Assembly: GCA_001599815.1 (NCBI GenBank)
Contig: BCIA01000001.1
Location: 4,530,934-4,594,933, forward strand
DNA: 64,000 nt
Direction: 5' to 3'
Source of the DNA: Furcasterigmium furcatum
Lineage: Eukaryota; Ascomycota; Sordariomycetes; Glomerellales; Plectosphaerellaceae
Below are positions 11,973 to 23,201 of the stretch, one piece after another; position 1 is the stretch's first letter, and the number at the start of each line of letters is the position of its first letter. The notes beneath the pieces are model-generated. The model was given only the letters and a program-made list of their open reading frames with translations. It was not told where the DNA came from and did no database searches. The position numbers were made by a program, and so were the translations under genes.

Positions 11973-13683
11973 GGTGTAAATTAAAAGAGTATCGTAGGTC
12001 GCCAGCGACTGGAAAGAGGCGAAAAGAAATCAATAAAGCATGGAAAGGAGTGAAGGTCGCGAGACTTCCTACTCTTAATCGTTAACCAGGAATGTAGATG
12101 GTCAAGTCGTGAGACGAACCAAACATCAAGGATACAGACTGGGGAAATGGGAACTGGTTTATACTGACACTTGGATTTCGTCTGATACAGTGACAGCCTC
12201 TGCGACACGCCGGCAATCATTGTTTCCTTTGGAAGGGAGGGGGAATGGTAGGCCCTGAGGGACGGAGCTCTGGGGATCTGCGACTGCAACGTCCAACGGA
12301 CGAGCGTTGGGCAAGGAAGTCGTTTATACGGCAACTATCTGCGGTCTTGGGACCTCCCTCCGCCCAGCGGCAGCTCACTGACGGTTCGCCTGTTTCTTGT
12401 GCCGCCCTGACAGCCGTTTCCACATCTCAGAGTGTGCCGTTCTACGACCTCGAAATGGACAGTCGCCCCGCCAGGGGAAGTCCTTGCCGTCGGCGCTGTC
12501 CAGAACAGGAATTTCAGTGAGTAAATGCTACGAGAGGGGCTGTCCGTCTGATGTCTGAAGAGGGAGTCGCCGCACGAGCTCACCGTCTCAGCCCATGGGT
12601 TTCCTTTCTGGGATGCCAGCTCGTCGGTTTGTTTCAGAGGGTCATGTCAAAACGAAACCGACTGGCCATTCTCGAATTCTCTAGTATCGACCTGAAAAGG
12701 TTAGTTCTCTCGGCGAGGTGTTAGCTGTCATGGCGATCGGATGGCGGCGTTGAAAGGAACCATTGCCCTCGTTCGGCGAGCTGTTTCAAGCTGTGCCGCG
12801 GTCTCCGGGGTCTTTCCGCAGCTCGTTGAAGTGCGATGGAAGCTCGTGATTGTTCAATATGTTCCCACTCGGCCGTCGATGCGAGACGTGACATCGTTCA
12901 ATTGTGAACTGATTGAGGTTGCGTTAGGACTGTTCTAGGCTCGTCTCTGTCTGTCGTGGATAATTGACTTGTTCCGTCGGCCGACGGGCGATGGACGGCC
13001 AGTCTTGGGTCAATGGCTCGCCTTCAGCCCAGCAGGAATACTCAAAGGAGCATCCTCCCCAGCCACGACTCTCCGCCTGGCGATTGCGTATCCTTCGCGG
13101 TATCTGTAGTATTCGGCGCCTTCGTGTCGTAGCATGCGCCCCTTGCCTCACCATTCCCGTCTCTGTCCCAAAGCAATACCCGCGGCCAGCGGTGCAGCCG
13201 AGGATAGTTGTGCTGAATGGACTTGACATTGCAGGCGAAGACGGTAGGATGCGCCACTCGACGCCGTTGTTCACATGGTTGCACACACTCGTTGAGCGCA
13301 GCAGCCTCAGCTCGCAGACTCACGGGGAGGCCCCTGTCAGGCTAGTCGACTTCCCGCAGGTGCTCCGGCAGCTGGTGATCAAACTCGGAATACACCATGC
13401 GGATGATTTCTGCAGGCTACCGCGACTTCCTTTTTGTTCCAGAGAACGACCCCTGTGTAGTGACCGGCTTCGCAGGGAATTGAGGGCCGTGTCCCTAGAG
13501 AGGAAAGCTAGGTATACGGGACAAGCTACCATGTTTGCGGCCTAGAAAGATGTCAGCTTTGCCCAACTCGGACCCTTCAGACCACTCACAGGACAAAAAC
13601 CTTTGCTACCCATGTTTCGGGAAGATTGCGACCATCTCTGGCGCCCGCGCGCAGTACCTCATGCATCTCAACACGCTGGACGT
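11973..13683. other. Intergenic region with possible gene relic
   Basis: It contains the promoter of the minus-strand gene starting at 11972 and, at 13042-13545, minus-strand protein-like fragments annotated separately. The remainder shows no supported feature. Confidence 0.5.
13042..13545 (-). pseudogene. Possible frameshifted gene relic
   Basis: On the minus strand three reading frames each hold a protein-like piece in order. One contains VVLWNKKEVAVACRN, the next MVYSEFDHQLPEHLREVD, and the last a 90-residue stretch with PRLHRWPRVLLWDRDGNGEA. The pieces are separated by stops or frame changes, and no consensus introns join them cleanly. This looks like a decayed copy of an unrecognised fungal gene, or a real gene whose splicing I could not resolve. 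Chance open sequence cannot be excluded. Confidence 0.25.
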
Positions 13684-15246
13684 CTACTGGGACTTCAGCT
13701 GGGTCTTCAGAAAGCCGCAGAAGCTCTCAAAGATGGTCGAGTCTCTCCCCTCGCGCCAGGAGCAGGTGATTGCCATGCCGCTGGTCCCAACGCCGACGTT
13801 GATCTCGAATCCAAACGCGCACAAGTCTGCGTCGGGCTTGGAAGCGGGCAGCGCGACGCCCTCCTTGGCCTCTCTGGCTTTCTTGCGCCGCCAAGCTCGG
13901 CTCCAGACGTTTTCGCGTGCTCGTCCGATGCCGCGGAGCCTCTCCTTATCCCAGTTCCAGGAGATGAGCTCGAGCGTGCTCATCAGGCCGTGAATCTTGC
14001 TCTCCGTCGTCCCAACGCCGGCGTCCAGCGGCAGGTGTATGATGTCCGCTTCGATAATGGGCGGCAGAAGCTTCTTCCACTTCTCGCCATGTACCCCCCG
14101 CGCCGCCTCCGTGGACGGCCGCATGCTGCCGAAGCTCCAGCCGATAGCCCATCTCTTGGTCTTGTTGCCCTGGACGAACTCGGTCACGGCGAAGTTGGAG
14201 ATGCCCTTGGCCCGCAGCTTCTCCACCAAGACTTCCACGCTCGATTGTTTGCCGAGCATGGAGGTGTACCACTGGATCTTATCACGGTGGCTGAGGGACT
14301 CCTCCAGAATCCTGGTGAAAAAGGCGACCTCGCCGCCCTCGGTGACCATCTCGACAGGCGCTCCGGTACATGCGCTGAGCGGAGGACGCGACTTCTCTTT
14401 TGCAGACTTGTCCAGGTCTTCTTGTGACTCGTAGAATGGCGGGTTCGTCATGGTGAAGTCAATCCTGGCGGTGACTTTGTCCGTCGGTATCATCGGATCA
14501 TCCGGCTTCCGAGGGACTAGCTGAATGCGACCCGACATTCCATTCATCTGAACGTTTCGTTTCGCGTACTCGAGGCTCTTTTCGTCGATATCTGCGCCCG
14601 CGTCAGTCAAGAAGACAAGCTGTTTGGCGCGGGCTCCAGCCAACCGGTGCCAACGAAAGACCAGTCCCGCTGTCTGCATCCCAGCAGAGGGTAAATGCAG
14701 CTGGCGCCAGTGCCAATGTCGAGGCCGGTGAGCTTCTGGCTCACGTCATCGTACGTGGAACTGTCCATCAGGGATTTGAGCCAGAGGATGTAATTGTGGC
14801 GATTGGCGACCTGTGCACGATGAGATGCCGCGTCCATACCGCGGAGAGATGACATACAGGGGGACACAGGCGGTCGTCAGGAAGCTCAATCTGCAGCCCG
14901 AAATCCATCTTCAAGAGCGTCTTGGTGAGCTGCATGACGGCTTCCGGCTGGTTGAAGTCGAGACTGCCAGCCCGCAATCTGCGCATCCTGGTCAACGTAG
15001 GTCGGCGGCGGATTGGAGACACACTTACACCTTGCCGAATTCCGGATCATCGTGTCCCAGCTGAGTAAAGTCCACTTCTGAGGTGTAGAGGTTGCGGAAA
15101 TGTGCGTCTGCTTGGGGGCCGAGTTGTGATGGAGGAGTTCGTCGAGCAAGGCCTTTGACGGCGGCAACTGGTGTATCATGAGATTTTGCGGGTTCAGTAT
15201 TGGCGTCTCCGCCGTCGTCATCGAGGGGCCTCTTCTTGCCGGCCAT
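13684..15246 (-). CDS. METTL16-type RNA N6-adenosine methyltransferase
   Basis: Four exons (15246-15029, 14978-14858, 14810-14645, 14591-13684) give 470 residues. The SAM-binding motif DIGTGASCIYPLLG lies at about residues 144-157. The catalytic NPPF motif, in TMTNPPFYES, lies at residues 218-221. A DPEF/LDFNQPEAV segment typical of the family precedes them. METTL16 proteins methylate an adenosine in U6 snRNA (and MAT2A mRNA in animals) in the nucleus. The bacterial relative RlmF modifies 23S rRNA. Exon 3 ends at a non-consensus GTTGGC donor; this choice is forced by the match of SFVGT-DIDEKSLEYA across the junction. Exon 2 has two in-frame acceptors nine bases apart (14987 or 14978). Role in U6 modification is inferred from family. 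Confidence 0.9.
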
Positions 15247-15563
15247 CGCGTCGGTGCAGCGTGTCTGCCGGATGTTGAGCGCGTGGTGTTGTCGTGAAGT
15301 GGTTGATGAGGGATGAAATTTGGCACGTGTCGCAGGTTCAATTGAGTTGAAAAGCCCAGCCCCACCGACCTGACTCCAAGAAACCCCGAGTCCATCAGTG
15401 CAAATGCGCTCAACAGAGCCACCGAGGTCGGCTTCATCGACAACAAAATCTCCCATTGTATCTACGACTTTCGTATATGCGTGAAAATAAATACCCAAAA
15501 CATCGCATGCCAGCTTCATTGAAATGGAAAGACATGTCATGTCGTCGTCAAGCCCTGGGCCGT
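15247..15563. other. Intergenic spacer between tandem minus-strand genes
   Basis: It holds the promoter and leader of the METTL16-type gene and the 3' untranslated region of the upstream gene. No further feature is seen. Confidence 0.6.
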
Positions 15564-16695
15564 CTAGCTCCAGAGCAGCACCCGCCAGCGCCAGCCCTCG
15601 AGGACCTTAAGGTCCTTCTCGGTAACCTGGTCATCGCCGCGCTCAAGCTTCGTCGTGAGTCGCTTGAGGCGCTTGCTCATGGTCTTGGCCACGATGATGG
15701 ACACCTCGTTCGAGAAGATGTACAGCACCCCGAACACGAGGAATGTCATCGTGGCGAACCCGCCCTTGCCGAACACCGAGTCCTTGATCCGCGAGAGGAT
15801 CTCCTTGCTCCTGGCGAACGCGTGCTCGGTGTCCGTCACGGTCTTGTCCTCGGACTTCTCTTCAGATGACCGTCGGAAAATGGACCTGACCGCTGGGATA
15901 ATGCGGTGGAGAATCGGGAAGAACGCGGCTCTGGTGGAATGTGAGCTGGGCGCCCGATGGATGAGAACGGGTTGAAGGGAGGACTTACACCGCACCGCCA
16001 ATGAGCCATTTCCTCCACCTGGAGCCCTGGGCGTCCTTGATCAGGGTGCTCACTTCATTCCTCAGAGTCCGCAAATCGGCAAGCACCCTTCCCGCCTGGT
16101 CGCGCAGCTGCTGGTCCAGATCCGCAGACTGGTCAAGACTCTGGCGCTTCTTCTGCAGTAAGAGATACTCAGCCAATGCGTTGTGGCAGCTTGCCTTGGC
16201 CGACTTGACATCCTGCGGTGTCATCGCCATTGGAGCTGACAGGCCGGACTGCGTGTGTGGCAGCACGACAGGCGCAATCCCAGGCTCCGGCTGTTGGTAC
16301 TGCGGCATGCCGGCAGGGCCAGGCATGTGCTCCAGTGAGGGATTGCTCTGGTGGCCAACGTTGTGCAGTTCCCCCTGCGGCCCCGGCGGACCTGGCGGAC
16401 CTGGGTAGGGAGCAGGGCCGTACTGTGGCATGGGGTTGTCTTGCACAGGCCGGGGATATTCCGCGTCCGGAGGTGGCGGCCACGCGCCAGTGTCGTGGCC
16501 GCCAGGTGGTGGATTAGGAGACGGCTGCCATGGCTGCTGCTGGTGTTGCTGCTGCGGGTGAGAGGATGATGGCTCTGGACCCGGACCCGGACCCGGGAAT
16601 CCGCTTCCACCAGCCATATCATATCGGTCTGGTCTCTCGTACGGGAGCGGTTCGTATGGCGGCCGAGGCGGCGGCGGCGCTTGCGTGGAATCCAT
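15564..16695 (-). CDS. Proline-rich single-pass membrane protein, unknown function
   Basis: Two exons (16695-15989, 15930-15564) give 357 residues. The start is the first ATG in good context (CAGCCATGGA); the open frame further upstream lacks an ATG. The first 150 residues are low complexity: Pro, Gln and Gly-rich, including a PGPGPGPEP run encoded by tandem GGACCC repeats. A helical, charged segment follows (residues about 175-230). Near the C-terminus one hydrophobic segment (FATMTFLVFGVLYIFSNEV) is flanked by basic residues, and the protein ends in a charged helix. It may sit in an organelle or ER membrane with the Pro-rich part in the cytosol. No named family was recognised. Confidence 0.8.
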
Positions 16696-17085
16696 GGCTG
16701 GAGAGTCCGAGCTGCTTCTCAGGTGACGAGAAGTCAGGACGGGAGGAAGATTCACCGGAATCTAGATTGACATGGGAATCTGCTTCGTGCCACCATGTAG
16801 ATAGATAGGATGTGTATGAGCAAGAGATGAGCTTTGCATCCCCAGGTCAAGCTGATGCGAGGTGATGCAGTGAGAGTCCCAAAAATGAGGTGGCAGGGGA
16901 ACGGCTGGCGGGAAGGGTGGGGCCAGCTGCGGGAAGTGGAGTCGCACCTGTCACCAGCCAGACAGTCAAACAGTGCGACGTAGCCACAGTGCGTCTCCAA
17001 CACTGTACTACAAAAGTTTCCAACTCGATCGCGGCAGGCAAGCAACACCTCCAGTCATCTCCCATATCACATACCACACACCACC
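16696..17085. promoter_or_regulatory. Divergent promoter region
   Basis: 390 bases separate the start codons of the minus-strand proline-rich membrane protein (16695) and the plus-strand XAP5 homologue (17086). Both promoters must lie here. No clear TATA box is seen, as usual for constitutively expressed genes. Confidence 0.5.
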
Positions 17086-18225
17086 ATGTCCGACAATACG
17101 TCCTCGCGGTTCGCGCCGCAGAACCAGAGCACGCAGCAGCGCATTTCAAGCAACACGGTCGGCCTTGTTCACCTCTCCGACTTTCGCAAGCGTCGCGCCG
17201 AGGTCCTCGAGCAGCAAGAGAGGGAAGCGCAGGACGGCTCAACGCCAGACCGATCACAGAGCGGCACACCCTACGCCAGCGATTCGGGCGACACCGCGAA
17301 CCGACCGCAAAAGAAAAAGAAAAAGAAGCCCGTGGCGAGCAAGCTGTCCTTCGGAGACGACGAGGAGGAGGATGCGGACGCAGGACCGCTGCGAAAGCCC
17401 GCCAAACAGGGCGACAACACCTCCAAAAACGGCGCGATTGGCGAGAAGAAGGCAAAGTTTGCTGCCAACACATCCGTCTCCATGGTGCCCAAGGCCATGA
17501 CGAAATCAGCTTTGCAACGCGAGGCCGCCGAGCGCGAGAGACTGCGCCAGGAGTTCCTCGTCATCCAGGAAGCAGTACGAGCCACCGAGATCGCGATCCC
17601 CTTCGTCTTCTACGATGGCACGGACATCCCAGGCGGAACTGTGCGCGTCAAGAAGGGAGACTTCATCTGGGTGTGTCTGGACAAGAGCCGCAAGATCGGT
17701 GCTGATCTTGGCGTGAGCGAAAAGGCGAACGCCAGGCGAGAATGGGCCCGCGTTGGCGTGGACGACCTCATGCTTGTCAGAGGCTCGGTCATTATTCCAC
17801 ACGTAAGTGTACCTCATTGATCATTAAACATCATGTCGCTAACCCTGTCCCAGCATTATGAATTCTACTTCTTCATCATGAACAAAAACGACGGCCCTGG
17901 AGGCCAGCGCCTCTTCGACTACTCGGCTGATGCTCCTGTTCCTAGCGACAACGCCGAACCCGAACCGAAGCCCGCTGCACCCGCAGGTGGTCTTACGACG
18001 GCGGCAGAACTCAAGGAAGCGGCCGTCAAGGCGCTTCCGGATATGTCAACCCTCGAGGGTGCCGGCGACGACCCCAGCTTCACCAAGGTGGTTGACCGTC
18101 GATGGTATGAACGCAACAAGCACATTTATCCCGCCAGCACTTGGCAGGACTTCGACCCAGAGCGAGACTACCAGACCGATGTGCGAAAGGACGCCGGCGG
18201 CAATACGTTCTTCTTCTCGAAATAG
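17086..18225 (+). CDS. XAP5/FAM50 family nuclear protein
   Basis: Two exons (17086-17802, 17854-18225) give 362 residues. The ATG follows CACC. The N-terminal half is charged, with a poly-Lys patch (QKKKKKKP) and an acidic run, and suits a nuclear protein. The XAP5 domain spans the junction: residues VPFxFYDG-like IPFVFYDGTDIPGG, then HYEFYFFI, and near the end RRWYERNKHIYPAS followed by a WxDFDPERDY motif. Family members (FAM50A in humans, XCT in plants) act in pre-mRNA splicing and gene regulation. The single intron sits exactly before HYEFYFFI. Shared promoter with the neighbour upstream; no sign of special regulation. Confidence 0.93.
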
Positions 18226-18329
18226 AAGGATGGACTTTGGCTTTCATGGTGACGACGGCGGTTCAGGCCCTGTCTGCAATGTCAGCGATTCACTGCCATG
18301 TGGTTGTTGGGCTTGCGCCTGGCATACAG

Positions 18330-18773
18330 TCACGCCGCCATCAGCTTCGCTGCTACCGCGAGACCGATGACGAGCCACCACCCGGGCCAGAACACCACGA
18401 CAATCATGGTATTCGTTCCGGGCCCGAGGATCAGCATTGCCATCTCGAACTCGAGTTTCTTGCGTATCCTCCGCACCGTCTTGGTCTTGTAGACTGTGGC
18501 GATGCCCTTTCCCGTCCCGAGGATCGCGGTCTTGGCCGTCCAGAACGTCCAAACGGCGACGAACTTGGCGACCACGGCGGTCGTGGCCAGGGTAGTGGCG
18601 GCCAGAAAGTATGTCCTCAGGACGATGAAGAGAGACGCAGCGCTCAGCAGGCGCTGCAGTCTCAGAGCGACGTAGAGCGACGGCTGGAAGATGCTGATCA
18701 GCTCGTACTGCGGTGCTCGGAGCGCGACGGGCTCGAAGGCCGACGTCCCGACGATGGTGAGACCCTTGTCCAT
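18330..18773 (-). CDS. Small membrane protein of unknown function
   Basis: Single exon, 147 residues, starting at an ATG preceded by GCGCC. Three hydrophobic stretches are visible: about residues 40-60, 60-85 and 113-147. A basic KTKTVRRIRKKLEFEM segment lies between the second and third. The gene ends 104 bases from the stop codon of the XAP5 homologue on the opposite strand. The codon pattern agrees with coding sequence. I do not recognise a family. Its small size and basic loop would fit an ER, mitochondrial or peroxisomal membrane protein. Confidence 0.7.
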   Translation of the reverse strand: MDKGLTIVGTSAFEPVALRAPQYELISIFQPSLYVALRLQRLLSAASLFIVLRTYFLAATTLATTAVVAKFVAVWTFWTAKTAILGTGKGIATVYKTKTVRRIRKKLEFEMAMLILGPGTNTMIVVVFWPGWWLVIGLAVAAKLMAA

Positions 18774-20813
18774 GGCGCGTTGAGGCGATGGACAACAACG
18801 AGAGGCGTTCAGGAGCCGGGGAATGTTGAGACGGAAGCTGGCATTGTCACCTCGAGAGGAGGAGGAGCATCCAGTCCCGGGATATCATCAAACGGGAGTG
18901 CGCCATATATGTCGGCCCAGTGATTCCAGAGACGGAGGTATTCGGCACCCAACCTACAATGCCGTTCCTTCGAGAACCCCGCCGACCCCGCGACGGTGCA
19001 CCCTGAACGCGGCGCATCGCGCGCCTGGTCACTCCGGGTCGTCTCGGCATGTATTCATACAATAGCCCCGGCGGGCAGGACTCGGGATCGACGCAGCCCT
19101 GCTAGGTACAAGCAGTCGAGTCAATGGCGTGGCTAACAGTCCTCCAGGCCGGGATCTGCTCTCATTGTCTGCCGCCGTCGCGGAAACGGTCACTGTACTT
19201 CTCGTTGCGGTCGTGAAAGACGAAGCCCCACAACTGTAGATCCCCTGAGATCGAACAACGAACCCACGTGGTGCTCTGATTCGCCAGCTCTCCTGGTGAG
19301 CGCCCGATCCGTCAGCGACAATCGAGACGGGGTCTTTATGCTGAAGTTCCCAATACTGTGAACGTGGTTATGGGAAAGTGTTGATTCGTCGTCGGCCTGT
19401 CGCACCTCCGTGGTGGACTTGTCTCGACTCCGTCCAGTCGACCATGTGCCCACGAGCAAACGGAATGGGTGTGAAGACCCTCAGTGTGCGGTTTCACGAG
19501 ATGATCCCCTCGACCAATGCCATGCCTTCATGAGGGCCGATGTTATCGTGTGAATGGTCTTGGCCATGATTGAATCCACGATCTTCCCGCCGGTGGCACT
19601 GCGGTGGCGGGAGCATGGTGCACCTGATGGGCCGACTTGCCTCCGATATCTGGCGATCGGCACATCCGCGAGCCATGAGCTGCGCAAAGAGCGCTTGTAT
19701 CTACCACAGCATTCGAATTGATCTTGTTGAACGTCCCCTCGCGGATTTGTCGGCGGTGAGCCTGTCATACAAATATTGTCTCGCTGCCGCCAACCTTGAC
19801 TACGGTCGGCCTCGGCCTGCGAGGCGACTATTTCAGCACACCGCACGGCAGCCCGCAGCTTTCGTATTGACCTCGGAGGGACAGGATTCCAGCCGTGGGA
19901 CGCCTTGAAGAAGCCCCATCATCATTGGAGCCGTGACCGAGCGCGTCTTTAACTGCCGGTCCCGCTCCTGCATCAACCCCCACTCCCCGACAGTGCCGCT
20001 CAGCTGACGCCGGAGGCCGGCAGACAGCGGACCGGACAGGAAGGCGGGCTCCAGGCGGCGGGGCGGTTAAACGGGTGGCCCGGGTCAAGAAAGACGGCAG
20101 CATTCATGGGGAATTCCTTTCCCAGGGCAAAAGCTGAGGCAACCGAACTGTGAACAGCAGATATCCAGAGCCTGCTGACGTGGACAACCAACGGCCCGAG
20201 TCGACACATCATGACGTCCACGGCACAACCGTGATCGGCTGTGCTGCCCGGCGCTGGCGGCGGACATCGAAGGCCCTGAGACTTGAGACTTGGACCCCAA
20301 CCTCGTTGCCTCGCGCGCTGCCCAACGATCAGCACTCGTGGTGGACTAAGGGTCCAGTGTTCAGAGACACGGCCCCGCCTTGTACATTCCACAGCGCATG
20401 GCAATTCGACAATTCCCAGCCTCGACGAACATCGCTCAAGGGGTCGGATTCAATAGTCCAGTGACGATGCTACGGTCGCTGCTGGGGCTGGAATACGAGA
20501 GCTGTGCGACGTCCCGTTCCGCCGGCGGGTTGACCGACTTTGCACACACGCGCCAGCAAGAATCATGACGGAGAGGACGGAGAGGAACACAGCTGACCGC
20601 TTCTAGAGTCCAGTTTTATCATTCCAGCTGGGAGGTTGGTGAGATACTGAGCTTTGCTATAAGAATGGCGATGCAAATGAATCTCTTCAGGTGTTTCTCT
20701 TTCTCATCACACCCCGAGCATCTGAGTCCATCGTGAGCTTATCCCACGGAAGAATCGCACCAAAGTCTCACATCAAAGCCAAAAGACACGCACAACATCC
20801 CCCAAAAGTCAAA
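18774..20813. other. 2.0-kb intergenic region
   Basis: Upstream of two divergent genes (minus 18773, plus 20814). Open frames in it are short and mutually overlapping on both strands, and none has splice support. I see no RNA gene or repeat. Confidence 0.55.
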
Positions 20814-21452
20814 ATGCGCCCAGCACAGCTTCTCCTCTTCGCCCCCCTGGCGGCGCTCGCCGCACCCCTCTCCCCTCGCCAGAGCGAGAATCGCACTCAG
20901 TCCTGCGCCGCCCGGTCGCCGACCGTCTCGGAATGGCAGCTCGAGGACTTCGACTTCCACGCCAACTACATCTTCAGCACCCCCTCGCACCAGAATTCGT
21001 GGGGCTACGTCTCGTTCACCCTGGTCAACCCCGTCTTGGGCTCCAGCGCCAACTGCTCCGGCAGGAGTAACAGGCTGAGCGACTTCTTCTACGGCGAGAT
21101 CGAGTATGAGTGCGAGAACCTGGAGGGAGCATTGAACGGCGGTAGCAAGTTTGCCTTTGACCGGCCCAGCGGAGACGTTAAGATTGAGCAGACGTGGGAG
21201 TGCCACGATAACCCCCAGTTCCCCCCGTAAGTGCCCATTCCTCGTGCCAGCGTTCGCACAGCAACTGACGTCCAAACTAGATCGCGGTTCACCGCCAAGG
21301 GCGATGCTGTCGCGTCTCTGGACTGCGAGGAGAGCTACTGGGAGAACGCCAACTGGACAATCGGCGAAATCTACTCCAGGCGGGACGTCACCTGCGACCT
21401 GGTGGACTTTTCTGTGCCGGTGAAGGAGATCGAGGGCATTGCACGTGTCTAG
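20814..21452 (+). CDS. Small secreted protein, AA1-like type
   Basis: Two exons (20814-21226, 21281-21452; GTAAGT donor) give 194 residues. Signal peptide: residues 1-18 (MRPAQLLLFAPLAALAAP). A short pro-like stretch ends PLSPRQ. The mature part has six cysteines and alternating hydrophobic residues, with WQLEDFDFHANY, WGYVSFTLVNP and, near the end, NWTIGEIYSRRDVTCDL. This layout is typical of the AA1-like (Alt a 1-fold) secreted proteins abundant in plant-associated fungi, several of which are effector candidates. The assignment is by pattern, not by a computed match. A TATA-like CTATAAG lies about 155 bases upstream. The product is expected in the apoplast or cell wall space. Confidence 0.82.
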
Positions 21453-21725
21453 AAGGCCGAGTCGCGGCGTGGGCATCTCACAGGGCGCGGGCGCTCGATG
21501 CAATAATGATACCACGATTTATAGAGCAATAGAGCAATACCAAAAACAGTCATATTGCCTTTGGCGTTCCATCTCACGTTCCACTCGACAACACTGTCTC
21601 AGCACTGGCACAATCCTCCACTCACACGAAATCCAACCTAGGCTCTTATTCTCAAGCAACTTCATCATTCGCTACGTCAAAAACTATCATACAACATTTC
21701 AGCCCCCTTAAAAACACAAAAACAC

Positions 21726-23201
21726 CTAAGCCAGGGGCTGGCAGGTGAACGGCCTGGAAATGGCACCAGTCTTGAACTTGTGGCGCTGTGACGGCGGTCA
21801 GCAATGCGACACTCAGGAGGAAGGGGGAATACTCACAATCTCCACGATACTGGCGTAGGTTCCGCAGACTAACACGACAAGGCCGATGACGAACGCGAGG
21901 GCGTTCCCCGCGGCGTGGAGGCGGTTGCCCTTGGCGGCCCATTTGCCCTCGCGGAGGAGCATGAACCACATGAGGGCGGGGAAGTAGAAGGTGAAGCCGG
22001 AGATGAAGAGGGACGAGCTGATCGACAGCAGTTCCGAGAAGAAGGGGATGGCCTCGGCGATGAGGAAGGCGACGACGGTGATGGCGGTGATGAGGAGCAG
22101 CCAGCTGGTCCAGCCCTTGGCCGTGTTGATGTAGCGGGTGATGGAGTCGCGGTACATGCGGCCGTGGATGTAGCGGCCGACGACGGTGGTGTTGATGGAT
22201 CCCGAGATGAAGATGACGGGGAGGGCGACGCCGAAGGCGATCTTGGAGATGAGCGGCCCGGCGGACAGCAGGGCGGGGGACCTGACCTCCTGGCCGACGA
22301 AGGCGTAGATGAGGGCGCCCGTCAGGGTGTAGATGAAGATCTCGATGATGCCGAGGGCCCAGATGGACTTTACGTAGTCGCGGGGGGTGTGCATCTCGTC
22401 CATGAAGGAGAACTGGCACACGGCGAAGGAGTAGCTGAAGACGATCTGGTTGATGGCAATGAAGCACTCGGCGAAGGTGACGCCCTCCTTCGGCCAGGCG
22501 GACCAGGCGGCCGTGGTGATGTCGCCCCTCTGCACGCCGGTGGCAATGATCGTGATGCCGATGGCGAGGACGATGGAGACGAAGTCGATGTAGCCGAGAA
22601 TGGCCACCTCGGCAAACGAAGGAGGGATGGCGAGAATGAGGAGGATGATAGCCGATACGGCGCCGAACACGAGAGAGCATGTGCCATCTTCCGTGATGTT
22701 ACCAAAGGCGATGGTACCAGTCAGGCAGTGCGAGCCAACGAGGAACGTCAGCTGCAGGACGAACATGACGCCGACGATCTCGTAGCCAAACTTGCCGAAC
22801 ATGAGGCGACCAGCATCGGCGTAGTGCGAGACGTGAGGGTGTTTGAGTTTGACCAGGCCGACGATGTAGCTTGTGTAGATAGCGACGAGGCCTAGACCGA
22901 CGCAGGTGATGACGCCCGCAACCATGCCGAGGGTGGCGAAGGCGGAGGGGATGCCCAGGCTGCCCAGGGCGATGGCCTCGACGATGAGGACGATGGTGAG
23001 CCTCTTCCACCCGAGGCGGTGGAAGTGCGCGCTGCCCTCGGCGGCCTTCTGCTTCTCCATGTCGGCCTGGGTGATCTCGCCCACGACCTCGCCGAAGGCC
23101 GTCGCGCCATGGGACAGGTGAGGGGAGATTTCATCGCCATCCTTCTTGTCAGGCGTGGCTTGGCCGGCGCCGTTGTGGGAGATTTGGTCGTGTTCCATCA
23201 T
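21726..23201 (-). CDS. AAAP-family neutral amino acid transporter (Mtr-like)
   Basis: Two exons (23201-21837, 21785-21726) give 474 residues. The N-terminal about 65 residues are hydrophilic and cytosolic. Eleven hydrophobic segments follow, starting GWKRLTIVLIVEAIALGSLGIPSAFATLG, the usual first helix of fungal amino acid/auxin permease family carriers. The region HYADAGRLMFGKFGYEIVG and the GTIAFGNIT motif match the Neurospora Mtr type, which imports neutral aliphatic and aromatic amino acids at the plasma membrane. The last exon adds only 19 residues after the final helix. Substrate range is inferred from family. The tail-to-tail neighbour is the small secreted protein at 20814. Confidence 0.9.

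Noticed and set aside
21915..22895. 326-codon plus-strand frame opposite the amino acid transporter
   Set aside because: Composition (Gly/Asp/Glu runs) is the antisense of hydrophobic transporter codons; the minus frame has a full transporter.
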